Shown: piece after piece, positions 31,483 through 43,592 of the stretch | How positions within the stretch are numbered: the first letter of the stretch is position 1 | How the letters are laid out: each line of letters begins with the position of its first letter | DNA from: Adiantum capillus-veneris | Taxonomy: Eukaryota; Streptophyta; Polypodiopsida; Polypodiales; Pteridaceae | Reading direction: 5' to 3' | DNA: 64,000 nt | Assembly (NCBI GenBank): GCA_014529385.2 | Contig: CM043957.1 | Location: 67,787,503-67,851,502 of the forward strand | Position numbers and translations under genes: made by a program | The notes under the pieces: generated by a model | Seen by the model: the letters and a program-made list of their open reading frames with translations, nothing else | Told to the model about the DNA's origin: nothing | The model's database searches: none

Positions 31483-32785
31483 GTGAATGTGGTTTCCATA
31501 GCAACTCACAATGATCTATCTTCTATGATAGATGAGTATGCTATTGATCCCGATTTTAGAGATGTGATTTCAGCCCTTGCATTATGGAAGAAAGAGGAAC
31601 CATTTACCTTACAAGATGGTTATCTTCTCTATGGCAATAGAGTATGTGTTACTAGCTCACTACGTGAGAAAGTAATGTATGAATCTCATTCTCCTTCTTA
31701 TGCGGGGCATAGAGGGATTCGGTCCTACCTTAAAGGGGATTGAAACATATTTCTATTGGCCTACCATGAAAGCAAACATACAAGAGTATGTTTCTAAATG
31801 TGTGGTATGCCAAAAGACAAAGTTTGATAGAGGGAAGCAACCTGGATTGCTTCAACCTTTGCCAATCCCAAATTCACCATGGGAGAGCATATCCATGGAT
31901 TTTATCTTTGGATTGCCTAAGTCTATCCATTGGAATACGGGAATATGGACAATAGTAGACAGGTTCAGTAAACAAGCTCATTTTATACCTATCAAAAAGA
32001 CTATCAAAACCCATCAAATGGAAACCATCTTCATTTCACAAATCTTCAAGTACCATGGCTTGCCAGTGTCCATAGTGTTGGATAGAGATCCTAGAATGAC
32101 CAGTAATTTTTGGAAGGGTCTCTTTGAGAATTTAGGGACAAGGCTAAATTTCTCTTCGGCCTATCACCCGCAAATGGATGGCCAAAGTGAAATAGCTAAC
32201 CTAACAATTCTCGATCTAATAAAAGCCTATGTAACGGAAGTAGATCAAAGATCCCAATGGGAGAAGTACTTACCCTTAGTGGAGTATGCCTACAGTAACA
32301 CTGTACATACTTCCTCGGGAAAAGCACCTTTTGAGGTAATTGAGGGAAGATAAAAAAGTCCCCTGCTACTTAAGGTACACGGGAAGATCTTTGCTGCAAA
32401 TGAGTATAGCTGAGACCTACAAGAATCTTTCCAAAAGATTAAGGATGCTATCTCTATCTCACAGCAAAGGCAAAAGGCTGCTGCTGTCAAGCACAGAAGA
32501 GCCCAAGCCTTTAAAGAAAATGATTGGGTCTTATTAAAATTTCCCAAGACTCGATTAAGGCACACGACAGGCAAGAATCCTACGGGACACCAAAAGTACT
32601 ATGCTAAGTTAGCAAAAAGGTACTATGGTCCCTTCCAGATTCTTAGGCCAATCAATGAGATGGCCTATCAACTCAAGTTGCCCAGTCATTGGCTCATACA
32701 CAATGCTTTTCATGTGAGCCTATTAAATCCTTACAAAGGAGAGCCACCTCAAGAACCTACTATTGAAGATCCACCGGAAGATTGA
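31483..32785 (+). pseudogene. Integrase of the nested Ty3 element
   Basis: The zinc domain is split by a frameshift near 31715 (SHSPSYAGHRGI, then IETYFYWPTMKANI and CVVCQKTKFD). The catalytic core has Asp in SMDFIFGLP, Asp in IVLDRDPRM and Glu in DGQSEIANL. After 32350 several frames carry the C-terminal part ([35 protein letters not shown]). The frame ends at TAG 32785 without a chromodomain. It would insert cDNA into the genome; the frameshifts disable it. Confidence 0.87.
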
Positions 32786-32975
32786 TAGGACTAATGTGCA
32801 GACATGCTTGCGGCAGCTTAGGCTCTCAAGCACCAAATGGACTAGTCATTCATTCTGGAATGATGTCGTAGGGTAACATAGGGATCCTCTACCCGCTAGG
32901 AAAAAGGACTAATGAATATGATTTATCTTCTCTACCCCATAGTCGAGGACGACTATGATTTCAAGAGAGAGGTAA

Positions 32976-34552
32976 TGTCATAATGATCAATATCTAATTC
33001 TCCTAAATGATTTTCTCATGTTAAACTGATCATTTAATATGGGGAAGTTCCAAGGGAGAAAAAGCTAGAATATTGGTTAAGCTAGCAGACCGGCCACAAT
33101 AGGGATCCAAAGGAGGGAAAATCGAAATCCAAAAAGGGGGGCCATCTGCAAAAGAGAAATGTGCACCAATGGGCTTAAAAGACCCTAAGGTTAAACCCAT
33201 TAAGACTTCCAAAATGCTAAGGTTGTGTCCAAAGGTGAAAAGCCTAGGGAAATTGGATGCTTTGTGTGTGTCCCAAAAGTCTTCAACCATCCAGACATAG
33301 GAGGGGGCGAGCCCTAGAAGTAGGAGATAAGAGAGAAACTCACTCACACACACACAAGCTCCCTTTACAAAAAGGGAATGAGGGACACATGTCAGCTCCC
33401 TAGCCCAGATTCCCACAAGGTGTACTCAATTTCTATTGGATGGCCTTGGAGGTGGACCAATGAGAATTAAGCTAGAGTAAATCTAGTTTAATTAATTTAA
33501 AAACACTTAATAAAAAAACCAATAAGAATTAAGCTCTTTAGAAGACTATTGGACAGTTTCCCAAGGGGTCCAATGAGCATTCACCAGCCCAATGGCTTGC
33601 CTGATTCCTATTGGCCAGGAGGGCAAAGGGGTCCAATGCGAGTTTAGTTGAATTAAGTAATTACCTAAAGCTCTCACAAAAGGGGAATGGGGGACACACG
33701 TCAGAAGACTATCACTTATGTTGCTTAATTTCCATTGGCTAGGCCTGGGGAGGTCCAATGAGGTGTGAGGATGAGCAAATAGCAAGAGGGGTCGACCAAG
33801 AGAGAGAGGGGGCTGATTTTTGCAAAGTATTATCACACACACACACTCACACATCTCATGTGTGAATCAAAGAAGACTCTCTCTCCTTCTCAAGCTTTAA
33901 TGGAAAGCTTACCACCTACTCCAAGCTTGTGAGAAGGGAGGCCTACACCAACAACTCTTGGCTTTGTGATGCAAATCCAACCAAGAGCCAAGCTTCAATG
34001 CATGCTCATCTCCTCTACCATGCTAATTACTAAGCTAAGCTATGCTAATATGAGTGATTATGTGAGGAGATGTACATCTTTCTTGTAAGAATACTCCTTC
34101 TTCCTCTCAATCTACTCTCGTATCCTGCTAGCTCTCACCATCTTCAAAGGTGTGCGAGGTCTTGGGTCTGAGACCGCGAGGGAATTGATGTTGTGTTTGA
34201 TAAGTGTTTTGCTTAGTGCATGAAGTTTCCATCTTCATTGCACTAGCTAGTATTGAAGGAACACAAAGAACTGTATTGTAAAATGTCTCTCTTGATGGGA
34301 GAAACCATAATACAAAGCCTTTTGGAGGGGGGACCGGCTCCATGCAAATCCGGTCCTCAACTATTGTCAATTGTTTAATTTCTCTTTCTTTTGAAGTATT
34401 GTTCATGCTATCTAGCTAGGTGTTATAAGTTTTGTTGCTCTCTCCACCCAAGCACTCTTGTTATTCTCATTAGGAAGCTATTATAATCAAATGCTCACTA
34501 TTTTCATGCTATTTTGCACTACACACAAGTTTCTAGACCATTAAATGTTACA
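32976..34552 (+). repeat. 3' LTR of the nested Ty3 element
   Basis: It begins TGTCATAATGATC after a purine-rich AAGAGAGAGGTAA tract and ends AAATGTTACA. At 1577 bp it is slightly shorter than its partner, with a shorter CT run and small deletions. Confidence 0.9.
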
Positions 34553-37161
34553 CCGGTGGTGATAATACTTGTTTGGCCACAAATTTAGTGTGCTGCACAT
34601 CATGGGCACAAAACCACATCCATTGGTGCTGCCTCTAGTCTTTGTAAGTTCTCTCTCCTTAAAAGCATGGGACCACAAGTCCTGGAGACCTACTTTGCAT
34701 GACATTATCACACCTTCTCCCTTCAAGCACACCAAAGCACTTACAAGAGACATTTTGAGGCATTCATCTGATTGCCCAATGACCCCTTGGCACAACAATC
34801 TCAAAATCACCAATAAAATATTCACTAATAGAGGGTGCGGTGTCATCTCTTATGTCATTATTTGCATGAATCTCGTCATCTGTGGAATTTGCATTCACAT
34901 CAAATTTTTGTCCCTTTTGCTTCATGTCCATATCAAACAAAATCTTCTGTGGTCGTCCGTGCTCTTTTCATTGTCTAGACTCCATCACATAACCAGGCCT
35001 ATGAGAAGCTGTTTTTGCAAACCCTCTAGACTTCTTTCTTTGCACGGTTTCCCTGTCTCCATGCAATAAAGGTTGCCCATAAAATGGTGTGCTTGCAACT
35101 GCTCCTTGGAGAGCACGTTCCAACACAAGTGGGCTAAGAGTTTTCTCTTTATTTCTTGATCTCTCTAGATATGTTTGCATATCCGGACCAAGCCCTATGT
35201 ATCTACCAGTTAGATAGCCATGTTGCTTTGTGCATTGAATGTAAGCATTGATGACATCAGTGACGCATGCATCATACAAGGAAATTTTTTTGCTAGCCCC
35301 TTCACCAGCAAGCCAAGATGCATGAATGGTATCTGACAAATTGGTACTAGGATTTGGGCTTTTTCCTAAGGACTCATAGATATCTGCATTCCACCAACAA
35401 AAAAATTTCAATCAATGAAACAAAAAATAGAGAAGGTCAAAGTGAGGCTCATGATTGTATCATACTTCATTGTGTAGGCTACCCCAGTGAGATATCCTTG
35501 TCTCCCACCACTTGAACCATTTCTCCAGTGACTTGATATTCTCACTCCTCCTCTTTGGTGTCACAAACCGCAATAACCATCAATCCCTTCAAACTAAAAA
35601 ACATAACAAATCTTAGCCACAACAAGTCTGCAAATGATGCAATGACAAAATGCTACAACACATAAAAAAACTACCTTGCATGATAGACAGAGCATGACAT
35701 AGTTTCCCATCCATCTATCTTGTGTGTGTGATCAAAATGTCCCCAAGCAGCTTTTAAATCTCCATTTCCTCCTCGGCCATGCAATTGACAAGGTCTATAC
35801 TAGACCCTAGACCTTTTGTTGACATCTTAAAGATGTAGCACTTATCATTTGGCCCACCTTGTCCATGGAAATGACTCCCATGAAAGTAAGGAAAGTGATA
35901 TTTTTTCTTCAAAAAGCATGATGTGGTCAAACTCATCCCCAACAATCGAGTCTTGTTGTCTTTTCTCAGTGGCTACCATTACCTTAAATCTATAAAAAAA
36001 CAAGTCAAAAATTGAAATAACCTTATTGCATTGAAAAATCTAAATAAATGTTTTACCTTTGATTCTGAACTAGTGGAATCTTTTTTTCCAATATATTTGA
36101 GAGCTCTGACTCCCCCATTTTTAGTTCATTTGAACCAACAATAGCGTCAACCAATAATTGTCTGGCTACAATCATCTGCACTCTTCTTGATCCACTGCTT
36201 CTATCCACCTTCAAGACACTTGCAACCATCTTCCGTATTCTCTCTATTGTGGCTCTTGATGTACTTGCTGAATTTCATGCAAGTGATGACCTATGTGAAT
36301 CATCATTCTTGTAAGCTTTGGATCTGAGGCAAAATGTAGTACACTTTGCAAGAACAAGGACTCTCATAGAAAACAACATTTTTGCAATAATGACAAGTGA
36401 TACGTAGGTTTTTGTCTTCACATAGAAGCCCTTTGCTTACTTGCTTATCCAGGAAACCATGAAAGAAGGATACATTGAACTTGGTGTTGTTCAAATAATA
36501 CGGGCAAAGAACTCTATGATAAGCAATAACTAAGCCTAACAATACAATTTATGGACATGTTAGTTTTATGCGGCCTAGTCCAAAGATGACCATCAAATTT
36601 TTGCTCCATCCCTTCCATCCTCTTACAACCTTCTTCAACGGGGGGTAGCTAAAAGGAAATGTCACCATCATAAGCTTGTGGAAGCTCAGTCACCTGTTTG
36701 ATTTTCTTACTATTGTTTATCAGGTGTTGTAGCCTGAAACATGTTTTGCTACCTAAAATCCAAGGGATGATGGAGTCTTTTGTCAAATCATGCACGTCAT
36801 CATCACTGGAGTCCAATCTTTGTTTTTTATCAACATGCTTTGTTTCCTCTTGCATCGATGGATTGTTTATCTCAAAACAATCTTCTTTTGCACATGGACT
36901 GTTGGTGATGCTTGTTATGACTGGCTTAGCACCAAAATCACTCTCGCCACTATCTGTAATATAGAGCATACCACCAGAATGTTCAATGAAATACTGTGAA
37001 GAGAGAGTAGAGTCCAGTAAAAAGTGCTCATTTTTGCCAATATCCCACTTTGAAGGGGTTTCAATATACATTTTTTCCAACCCGATGTAAACTATTGCTT
37101 TCAAACAGGTAAATTTGTAGGTTGGAGGAAGAAGACACTGAAGATAATATCTATTGAGCAA
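34553..37161 (-). pseudogene. SWIM zinc-finger transposase-like gene, 5' part
   Basis: On the minus strand a chain of exon-like frames precedes the SWIM exon: 37161-36649 (LNRYYLQCLLPPTYKF to PQAYDGDISF), continuing past one TAG (VEEGCKRMEGMEQKFDGHLW); 36542-36303 with a Cys-rich segment (ITCHYCKNVVFYESPCSC); about 36230-36060 and 35990-35850; 35411 to about 34764 (NLSDTIHASWLAGEGASKKI and DACVTDVINAYIQ), interrupted by two TGA; and 34592-34553, after an AG acceptor, which runs into the retrotransposon. The His-Ala-x-Trp segment followed by a SWIM finger resembles uncharacterised transposase-like proteins of the MULE type; that assignment is tentative. Several stops indicate decay in addition to the insertion. 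Confidence 0.5.
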
Positions 37162-37190
37162 GAGTTTGTTGTGTCAAAGCTCTACGTCCC

Positions 37191-37839
37191 TAGTGTGAGT
37201 TTCTTTTCCAAGTGTCTAATCTGTCCATCTCCATAGCAAGACGTAGGAAGAAGCTACTTGTCTAGCTAGACCTAATACAAATTTCTTATAAAAATATAAA
37301 ACATAATGTTAAAAGAGAATGCATATATTTTTACTAATGTAAGTTGTTTTGCAGTAAGAGAGCACAAATCTTCTTCATAGAATCAGTGTGACTGCCACAT
37401 CATAAATGACTACGGCTAAAATCATAATTTAATATCCTCTCATAGTTGTTATTATTTTCTCATAGTTGTTTTATAAATAATACCGACGACTACAATCACA
37501 ATTTAATATCCTCTCTCAAATCATAACGTTAGGTAAAAACGATATATTTACGAGGTAAAAGAGACTCGCAATCATTACACATGCAGATAAGTCCATGAAA
37601 TACACCTATTTTTAAGAATATGAACACAAAACCAAGAGTTTTTTTTTTGCATAAGTTTGTAGGTATTACGAAAAAAATCCACTAAATTTTACAAAACCTA
37701 GGTTTTTTCAACCACCTAAAGTTTGATATAAACTTAATAAGATCTTCAAGTTTTAAAACCCTAAAGTTTATTAATAAACTTTTAACTTTGCTGATAAAGG
37801 AAGAAAGCTTCTCAACTGTGAAATGATGGCACGAGTAGA
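37191..37839. other. AT-rich, no gene
   Basis: The DNA upstream of the SWIM gene has a short duplicated AATTTAATATCCTCTC motif near 37427 and 37500. It could include the promoter or a terminal repeat of that element, but I found no matching repeat on the other side. Confidence 0.4.
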
Positions 37840-38025
37840 CCAGGTAGATTTTATTCTAAAAAACCATTCCTCTCCTCCTCCATCTCTCCCTCCACGCCTT
37901 CACCCCACTCACTGAGCACGCTATCCGTCTGCGCACACGGATAGCGTGCTCAGTGAGTGGGGTGAAGGCGTGGAGGGAGAGATGGAGGAGGAGAGGAATG
38001 GTTTTTTAGAATAAAATCTACCTGG
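37840..38025. repeat. Perfect 89-bp inverted repeat with 8-nt loop
   Basis: Positions 37840-37928 and 37937-38025 are exact reverse complements over 89 bp, separated by CTGCGCAC. A transcript of either strand would fold into a near-perfect hairpin. A third partial copy of the right arm follows at 38034-38085 with internal deletions, and a diverged piece lies near 38270-38300. Confidence 0.95.
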
Positions 38026-38090
38026 TTTGCTCGGCGCAGACGGATAGCGTGCTCAGTGAGTGGGGTGAAGGGAGAGATGGAGGAGAGGTC

Positions 38091-39990
38091 TTTTGGCTTA
38101 ACTAACGCCTGAAGGCGTACTTAGCGGCATTGGGAGCGTCACGTGCAGAATCCATGACAACAGAATTCGTGCATAGCACATGCTAGCGACAGCCCCACAT
38201 AAAATATACATGCTCAGTTGTCCGAGGGGTGGCGTGATGAGCATGTCTTCTACCTCTCCGGTGCGAGCACGCTGTTCGTCTACGCGCGCGGACAGATAGT
38301 GTGCTGGTACTCGAGATTGACTCAGAGAAGAATGATGACGTGATGCATGGTCCATATGTAGCCAGAGAGTCGTCGTCAATCTGCCAGAGAGTCGATCTGC
38401 TACAGAGAGTCGTCGATCTGCTCTACAGACCTGCTACATAGTCTTTCTGAACCTTGAATACAGAGTCTTTCTGAACTTGCTACAGAGTCTTTCAGAGTCT
38501 ATTTCTGAGTCAAAGCAATGCAGTCTGAGTCAGTATTTAAATTGGATGGTAGGAGCTGTGACAAGGCTTCACTCTTGAAAACTATAACTAGAAATATAGA
38601 TGCTACCTTTGCTTTCAATTGTTTGAAATGCTCGCTTAGCTTTGCTCTGCCACTAGTAGCTCTACTGTCACCATCGGAAAATGCTTCATGTTTCGCTAGG
38701 ATTCTCACCAATTTGTATATAAAGCTCGTGCACTAGCTGAGGGTGGAACACACGGTTGAGTAGTGTGGTTTGTAAGAAATCCCAAACATGTGCAGAACGA
38801 TCTAAGCCAACTCGTGATGGAGGAAGTTCATTGTAAACTCTGGGTATGGTTTACAATACAACCTTGTTTCAGCTTCCTCGAGTATGTATGTGCATCCCAG
38901 GAACCCGCAATCCAGCGAGTCGGTAAATCGTATTGGGCAAGGCCCTGTGGTTGCCTGCATCATGCATGATCAACAATTACAAATCCTTGTTAGGCAGCGC
39001 GTTAGATTATAGATATATGCTTGCAATACAAACGTATTAAAGAGGGCGCTTAAGTATATATATTTCATTTTTCAGATCATTCCACAATGTGCAGTTGTTG
39101 GTTTGCTATGTGCAGTTGTTGGTAGTAGTGGATTTCCCTTGATGTGTTTTTGGGTTGCATTCAATGGGGCAGGTCTCTGGTTCAAAGATTTTTGATTTGT
39201 TTGAATGGTGGTAACTTTTTCATGTTTTGAAAGAGTCCATAGGGAAAAAATACCCGTCTGTGAGTAGGCCAACATAGCGTGTTGGTCGAGAACGCCCTTT
39301 GTCAATAGCTCAAGCCCCGCCCAAGCTTGGGCACGCTTTCGTCCACTTCCCATTGCGCACAACCAATGATTTTTGACCTGCTGGTTTCCACATCTACGTG
39401 CCCAAATGTGGGCACCCGATGTGTAAGGTACCTAAGAAAATCGAGGATCATAGCCCAATGGGATTTGTTTAGCTACAAGTTATTGCAGGCCAAAACAAAT
39501 GCCTGTGTGTATTATGGGTAGAGCATTGCAATTGCATATACAATCGAGTGAGTGTCTTTTGATGTTTCTCAAGGTATGTATGTGAGTATGCGGTACCTCT
39601 AGTCCACTTCGAAGTTTTAATGGAGAATTGTTCCAGTGAGAAAATCTTGGTGCTAGTTATTTGTTTTGACATGTTACTGGTTTTGACAGGTTTTGACATG
39701 CAGTCTTTATGCCAAAATCTAAGGTGTTTACTCTATGGCCTTGAAACCACCTTGATTTATGCAAAAATCTAAGGTATTTATCTTATGTTCATTTTTTAGC
39801 AGAAGGTCAAGTGTTTCTTCTTCTTCTTTGTTCTTTGGTATTTATACATTTGTTATGGTTTTTTTGCACTTATAGTATTTTAAGAGAGAGTTAGTAGTTG
39901 TAGACAAAGTCTTGATTATGTTATTGAAATTTTTTTATAGAGGTTTAAGATATTTACCATGGCCCCCAAACGCTCCATGAAAAAATGAGA
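38091..39990. other. No assignable gene
   Basis: Between 38395 and 38500 there is a short degenerate repeat of CTACAGAGTCTTTCTGA. Around 39640-39780 the strings TTTTGACA and GCCAAAATCTAAGG recur. No frame in this stretch resembles a known protein. Confidence 0.5.
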
Positions 39991-40071
39991 AGCAAATTGT
40001 TTAGGGGGTATGACTCTACGGTCTGGGGCTGTTCAAGGAAGGAAAGTTACACTTGAGGATGGATTCTACGA

Positions 40072-41274
40072 ATGAGTCCGCCAAAGAAGTCTGTGAAAAG
40101 AAGAAATCAATGTGTGTATGTTGATGATGAAGCGTGGTCCTTGGACAGATCTATAGATGGAGCTTCTAATAGCACTGCTATCACTCCAAATACTATTGGT
40201 CCATCTTTTGCTCCCACCCCACAGACTACTCACATAGAGACCAATAACCAAGATGAAGAAGACGACTTTTCAAAGCATGACAGGGTTTTTGGAGAGAATG
40301 TGTCTCTAGGGTTGATGAATGAAGTCATAAGTCAATTTCATATCAAAAGAAAGTCAGAGCCCCCTTTTGTTCCCATATGTAGATTAATAGCTACAGATCC
40401 TGTTTGATGTGCAATTTCGGATGCACCTTGGTTGACATCCACGTTTAATAGGGTTGGCTATGTCTCTTCAATGGGTTCTTTTATTGTTTCACTTAAAGGA
40501 CGACATGGAGAAACAAAACATTTGACAGAAGATACGATTGAGAAGTGGGATCCAATATGGCAAAGACTCAATGCAGATTTTGAAAAGAATCTTGAGGGTG
40601 ATTGAGTAGACCTTTGAGGCAAACTGTTTTTTGTTTGGGATGGTAACCACAGGTTGAAAACTTGGATGCAATGAATTGAAGAAGGCAAGTGCTTCTTTTC
40701 TCTTGTGTTTGAGTTTAAATATACATTGTTGCACTTGAAAATTTAATTTGGATGATATTTCTTTTGTAGAGCACTATGAGGATGAAAAATATCATATGCA
40801 AGCTCATTGTGAATTTATTGAGATAGATAAAAAGAGGAAGCAGAGTTGATTTTGAGTCTTGATACAAAAAACGAGTAAGAATTATATGGATTATTGTCGT
40901 TCAATTCTCTAGTTGTAATGTGATTTTTCATTTGCTTATCCGTCAACTCTTGCTTTTAGAATCTCACGGGCTACAGCTCCACCCAACTTGGCACATGAAG
41001 TATTTATGTTTCACAAGTTTGGTATAGCGAACAAGTCGAGAATAATGGATTTTTTCACTCCTGAGCAGAGATCTTGGATGGAGGTTAAGCTTAAATTGGA
41101 GGCTAGACATAACCAAGGGATTGTGCCATGGTACTCAATGCCACGCATTTTGATTGCTCAACTTGTTTGGAAGGTATGTCATGCTCAGCTTGTTTGGGAT
41201 AATAGGTACATTTCTTTAAAAAATTTAAATTGCAACTACTTTGAGAATGAGTATGTCTTCAACTACTTTGAGGC

Positions 41275-41319
<45 letters not shown>

Positions 41320-41525
41320 CTCTCTAATTGCTTATAGCATGAACAAGATAAAGACTCATTACTAGAGTAGACTTCAATTTTCCTCATACCAAAAATTCAA
41401 ATGTTTCACTTTGTTCTCTCTCTCTCTCTCTCTTTCTCATATTCTCTCTAATTGCTTGTAGAGAAAAAAAGATAAAGACTTGTTGCCAGGGTTATCCCAT
41501 GCAAGAAATTTAAATATTTCACTTT

Positions 41526-41571
<46 letters not shown>

Positions 41572-42235
41572 TCTCTCTAATTGGTTTATAATGCGAACAA
41601 GATAAAGACTCGTTGCTAGAGTAGACTTCAACTTACCTCATACCAAAAATTCAAATATTTTACTTCGTACTAAAATTCTTGTGGATCACAAACATAGACT
41701 TTGTGATGATCTTTCTTATAAATACTACATATATGACATTGCAGTATCAATATATTGATGTTGATATGGTTAGTTTCTTTTTATCAAATCTATGTTTTAT
41801 TACTATGGCCCTTAATTGTGTCACAAACATGTAGAGCACAATTTTTTTACTATGCACTTTATCCTAGTTCAAAAGCTATATACCTTAGTATGTGCAAAAG
41901 GTTACATCTAATTTTGCTACCCACAAAAACTCTAACTTTGTAGAGAAAGCTCTAAATGAAAAGCTTCTATATTTAATATCCCCTTTCTGTAACCGCTACG
42001 ACGATTTGTTTGTTTTAACAGACCCTCAAGATTTTACATCAAATATGCATGTGACAGAGATTGCAAAAAGAGTCTGCAATGAAAACCTGTACGCAGAAGA
42101 ACCGACAGATGTAGACCACCCTGCTGTCTGAACTGAATATCTCTCAAACCATGTAAAATTTGCAGAAACTTCCTTTCGCAAAGTTGCAGGCCGTGCAAAA
42201 ACAGTTGGGAATCGTGGGAATGGACAAGAAATAAT
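40072..42235 (+). pseudogene. Decayed multi-exon gene of unknown family
   Basis: A chain of plus-strand coding-like segments is visible. At 40072-40407 MSPPKKSVKRRNQ... carries an acidic low-complexity part, then DRVFGENVSLGLMNEVISQF. The same frame continues past a stop at 40405 with DAPWLTSTFNRVGYVSSMGSF and TEDTIEKWDPIWQRLNADFEKN, and close by KLFFVWDGNHRLKTWM. At 40988-41170 comes FMFHKFGIANKSRIMDFFTPEQRSWMEVKLKLEAR, and at 41895-42235 EKLLYLISPFCNRYDDLFVLTDPQDF. FVWDGNHR recalls ParB-like DGNHR motifs, but I cannot assign the family. Stops and CT repeats show that it is dead. It may be an accessory gene of a transposon. Confidence 0.45.
41271..41600. repeat. Minisatellite, ~120-bp unit with CT core
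   Basis: Three units each combine a CT run with the string TCATATTCTCTCTAATTG, a GATAAAGACT segment and an AAATTCAAAT.TTTCACTT segment. It lies within, or in an intron of, the decayed gene. Confidence 0.8.
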
Positions 42236-42500
42236 ATGAGTTTACATGTCAAAATAGATCTATAAAAATGTGTAGTGTGTACTTCATGACCTACAGGCAG
42301 TCTGAGTGACGTATCTCACAATTGGTGAAGTTTTTCTTCCTCAAAGTTGAAGAGGACAAAAAATCGATCAAACATCTGGGGAATTGGCTTGAATAAAGAC
42401 GTTTTGATAGGTCAAAACAAATCTTCAAAAACGTGCTGCAGTTTTTGTTGCTTCTTTGCCTGCTTCCCCGCTGAGCTCCAATGGTGCTCCCAATCCTTGA
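42236..42500. other. Internal leader of short-LTR element, no gene
   Basis: On the minus strand this lies downstream of the primer site at 42501-42512 and would be the start of that element's internal region. No frame is recognisable and no second LTR was found to the left. Confidence 0.4.
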
Positions 42501-42512
42501 GCTCTGATACCA
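42501..42512 (-). other. Primer binding site, tRNA-iMet type
   Basis: The minus strand reads TGGTATCAGAGC, two bases after the end of the short LTR. Confidence 0.8.
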
Positions 42513-42514
42513 AT

Positions 42515-42691
42515 TGAAGTGCGCGTGCGAGAGCGCGCGCGTGTGTGTAACAATGGATAAGAGAGAAGAAGAGAGGAGACACAGGTTTATGTGGACTCTA
42601 AACACATTAGTATTAGGGTTATGAGTCCTTGTTGTTTTATGTAGAAAGAATGGTCAGTGTTAGTTCTCAGTTAGTCTCCGGCCACCCAACA
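42515..42691 (-). repeat. Very short LTR (~177 bp), minus strand
   Basis: On the minus strand it begins TGTTGGGTGGCCGG and ends GCGCACTTCA before the primer site. A TG...CA outline of about 177 bp suits a short Ty1/copia LTR or a TRIM. Only one LTR is in view, and the start is a best guess. The outer edge coincides with the broken end of a CACTA terminus. Confidence 0.55.
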
Positions 42692-42952
42692 CTCAGGCGT
42701 GGCACATTGGGCTTTACGACCCCAACACCTTCGTCGTCGTCACTTACCCAAGAACATCAAAACCAGATCTAGATCTGAGTTTTGGTGTTCTCGGGTAATT
42801 TTTATCCATGCTATTGGCATCGCTATGAGCGTCGCTATAGACGTCGCTATGAGCGATGCTTATAGCGACATCTATCGCAAGGCTTGTAGCGACATTTCTA
42901 GTTTTGAGTGTCACACAATGAACATCGCTAAGCATAAGCACCTCTTGTAGTG
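42692..42952 (-). mobile_element. CACTA terminal fragment
   Basis: Read on the minus strand the fragment starts CACTACAAGAGG at 42952, identical over 12 bp to the ends of the CACTA element at 49504, and continues with subterminal AGCGACGTC/GAGCGTCGCTAT repeats. It then has an ACTCAGATCTAGATCTG stretch that resembles 49665-49690 of the full element. It stops at the short LTR, so only about 260 bp of one end survive. Confidence 0.75.
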
Positions 42953-43514
42953 ACAATTGTTCGTTATCCAAGAGGGGAGTACCATTATTTGTATCACCGT
43001 CATGATGGGGTGATCAAAAAGGTCAATTTGACCACCCAACATTACTTAGCTACACTACCCATAGTAGACTTTAAGTTAAATCGTCTCTCCTTGGAAGTGA
43101 ATGTGAAATAGAACATGAGGCGGGCATACATTTTGGATCATTTAAGCAAAAGAAATGGAGCGGATTACTCATTGCATTAAGAGAACAAATAGAGACACAC
43201 TCAAATAATGTAATTATGTTTTTTAAAAATTTCCATGTGATGATGACAGATACCCCTCCCCGGAGTTTATGCACAAAATATACAATTTACACATTTATAC
43301 AATTTTCAATATACATCAAAGTTGTGAAAGCATTTGCATAGGGGAGGAACTCTCAACACCTGACCAAGCATGGAGTTTAGGCCATGAGCCGAACTGCATC
43401 TAGAGGCACCTAACGGCTAGTGCTACCTCTGAATGGGTGTTATGAATGAAACCATACTCAAGAAAAATATAACATTGTGGAGGGTGAATATATGTGTACA
43501 CCACATTACAGGGG

Positions 43515-43592
<78 letters not shown>

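Larger units (their letters stand above)
26084..34552 (+). mobile_element. Ty3/gypsy element with SR-like Gag, inside the SWIM gene
   Basis: The element is 8469 bp long: LTR 26084-27689, primer site 27691-27702, gag, protease, RT, RNase H, integrase, LTR 32976-34552. All Pol domains are present, unlike families 1 and 2, but at least ten stops and frameshifts break the coding sequence. No chromodomain follows integrase; pol ends at 32785. The LTRs (1606 and 1577 bp) differ by substitutions and small indels, some in CT and CA runs. Confidence 0.9.

Noticed and set aside
34968-37161. Assignment of the SWIM gene to MuDR or FAR1
   Set aside because: The SWIM finger alone is not specific, and I could not locate a convincing DDE core by eye.
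37840-38025. Calling the hairpin a miRNA gene
   Set aside because: Perfect arms of 89 bp are longer and more regular than most plant miRNA precursors, and no expression data are available. I keep it as an inverted repeat.
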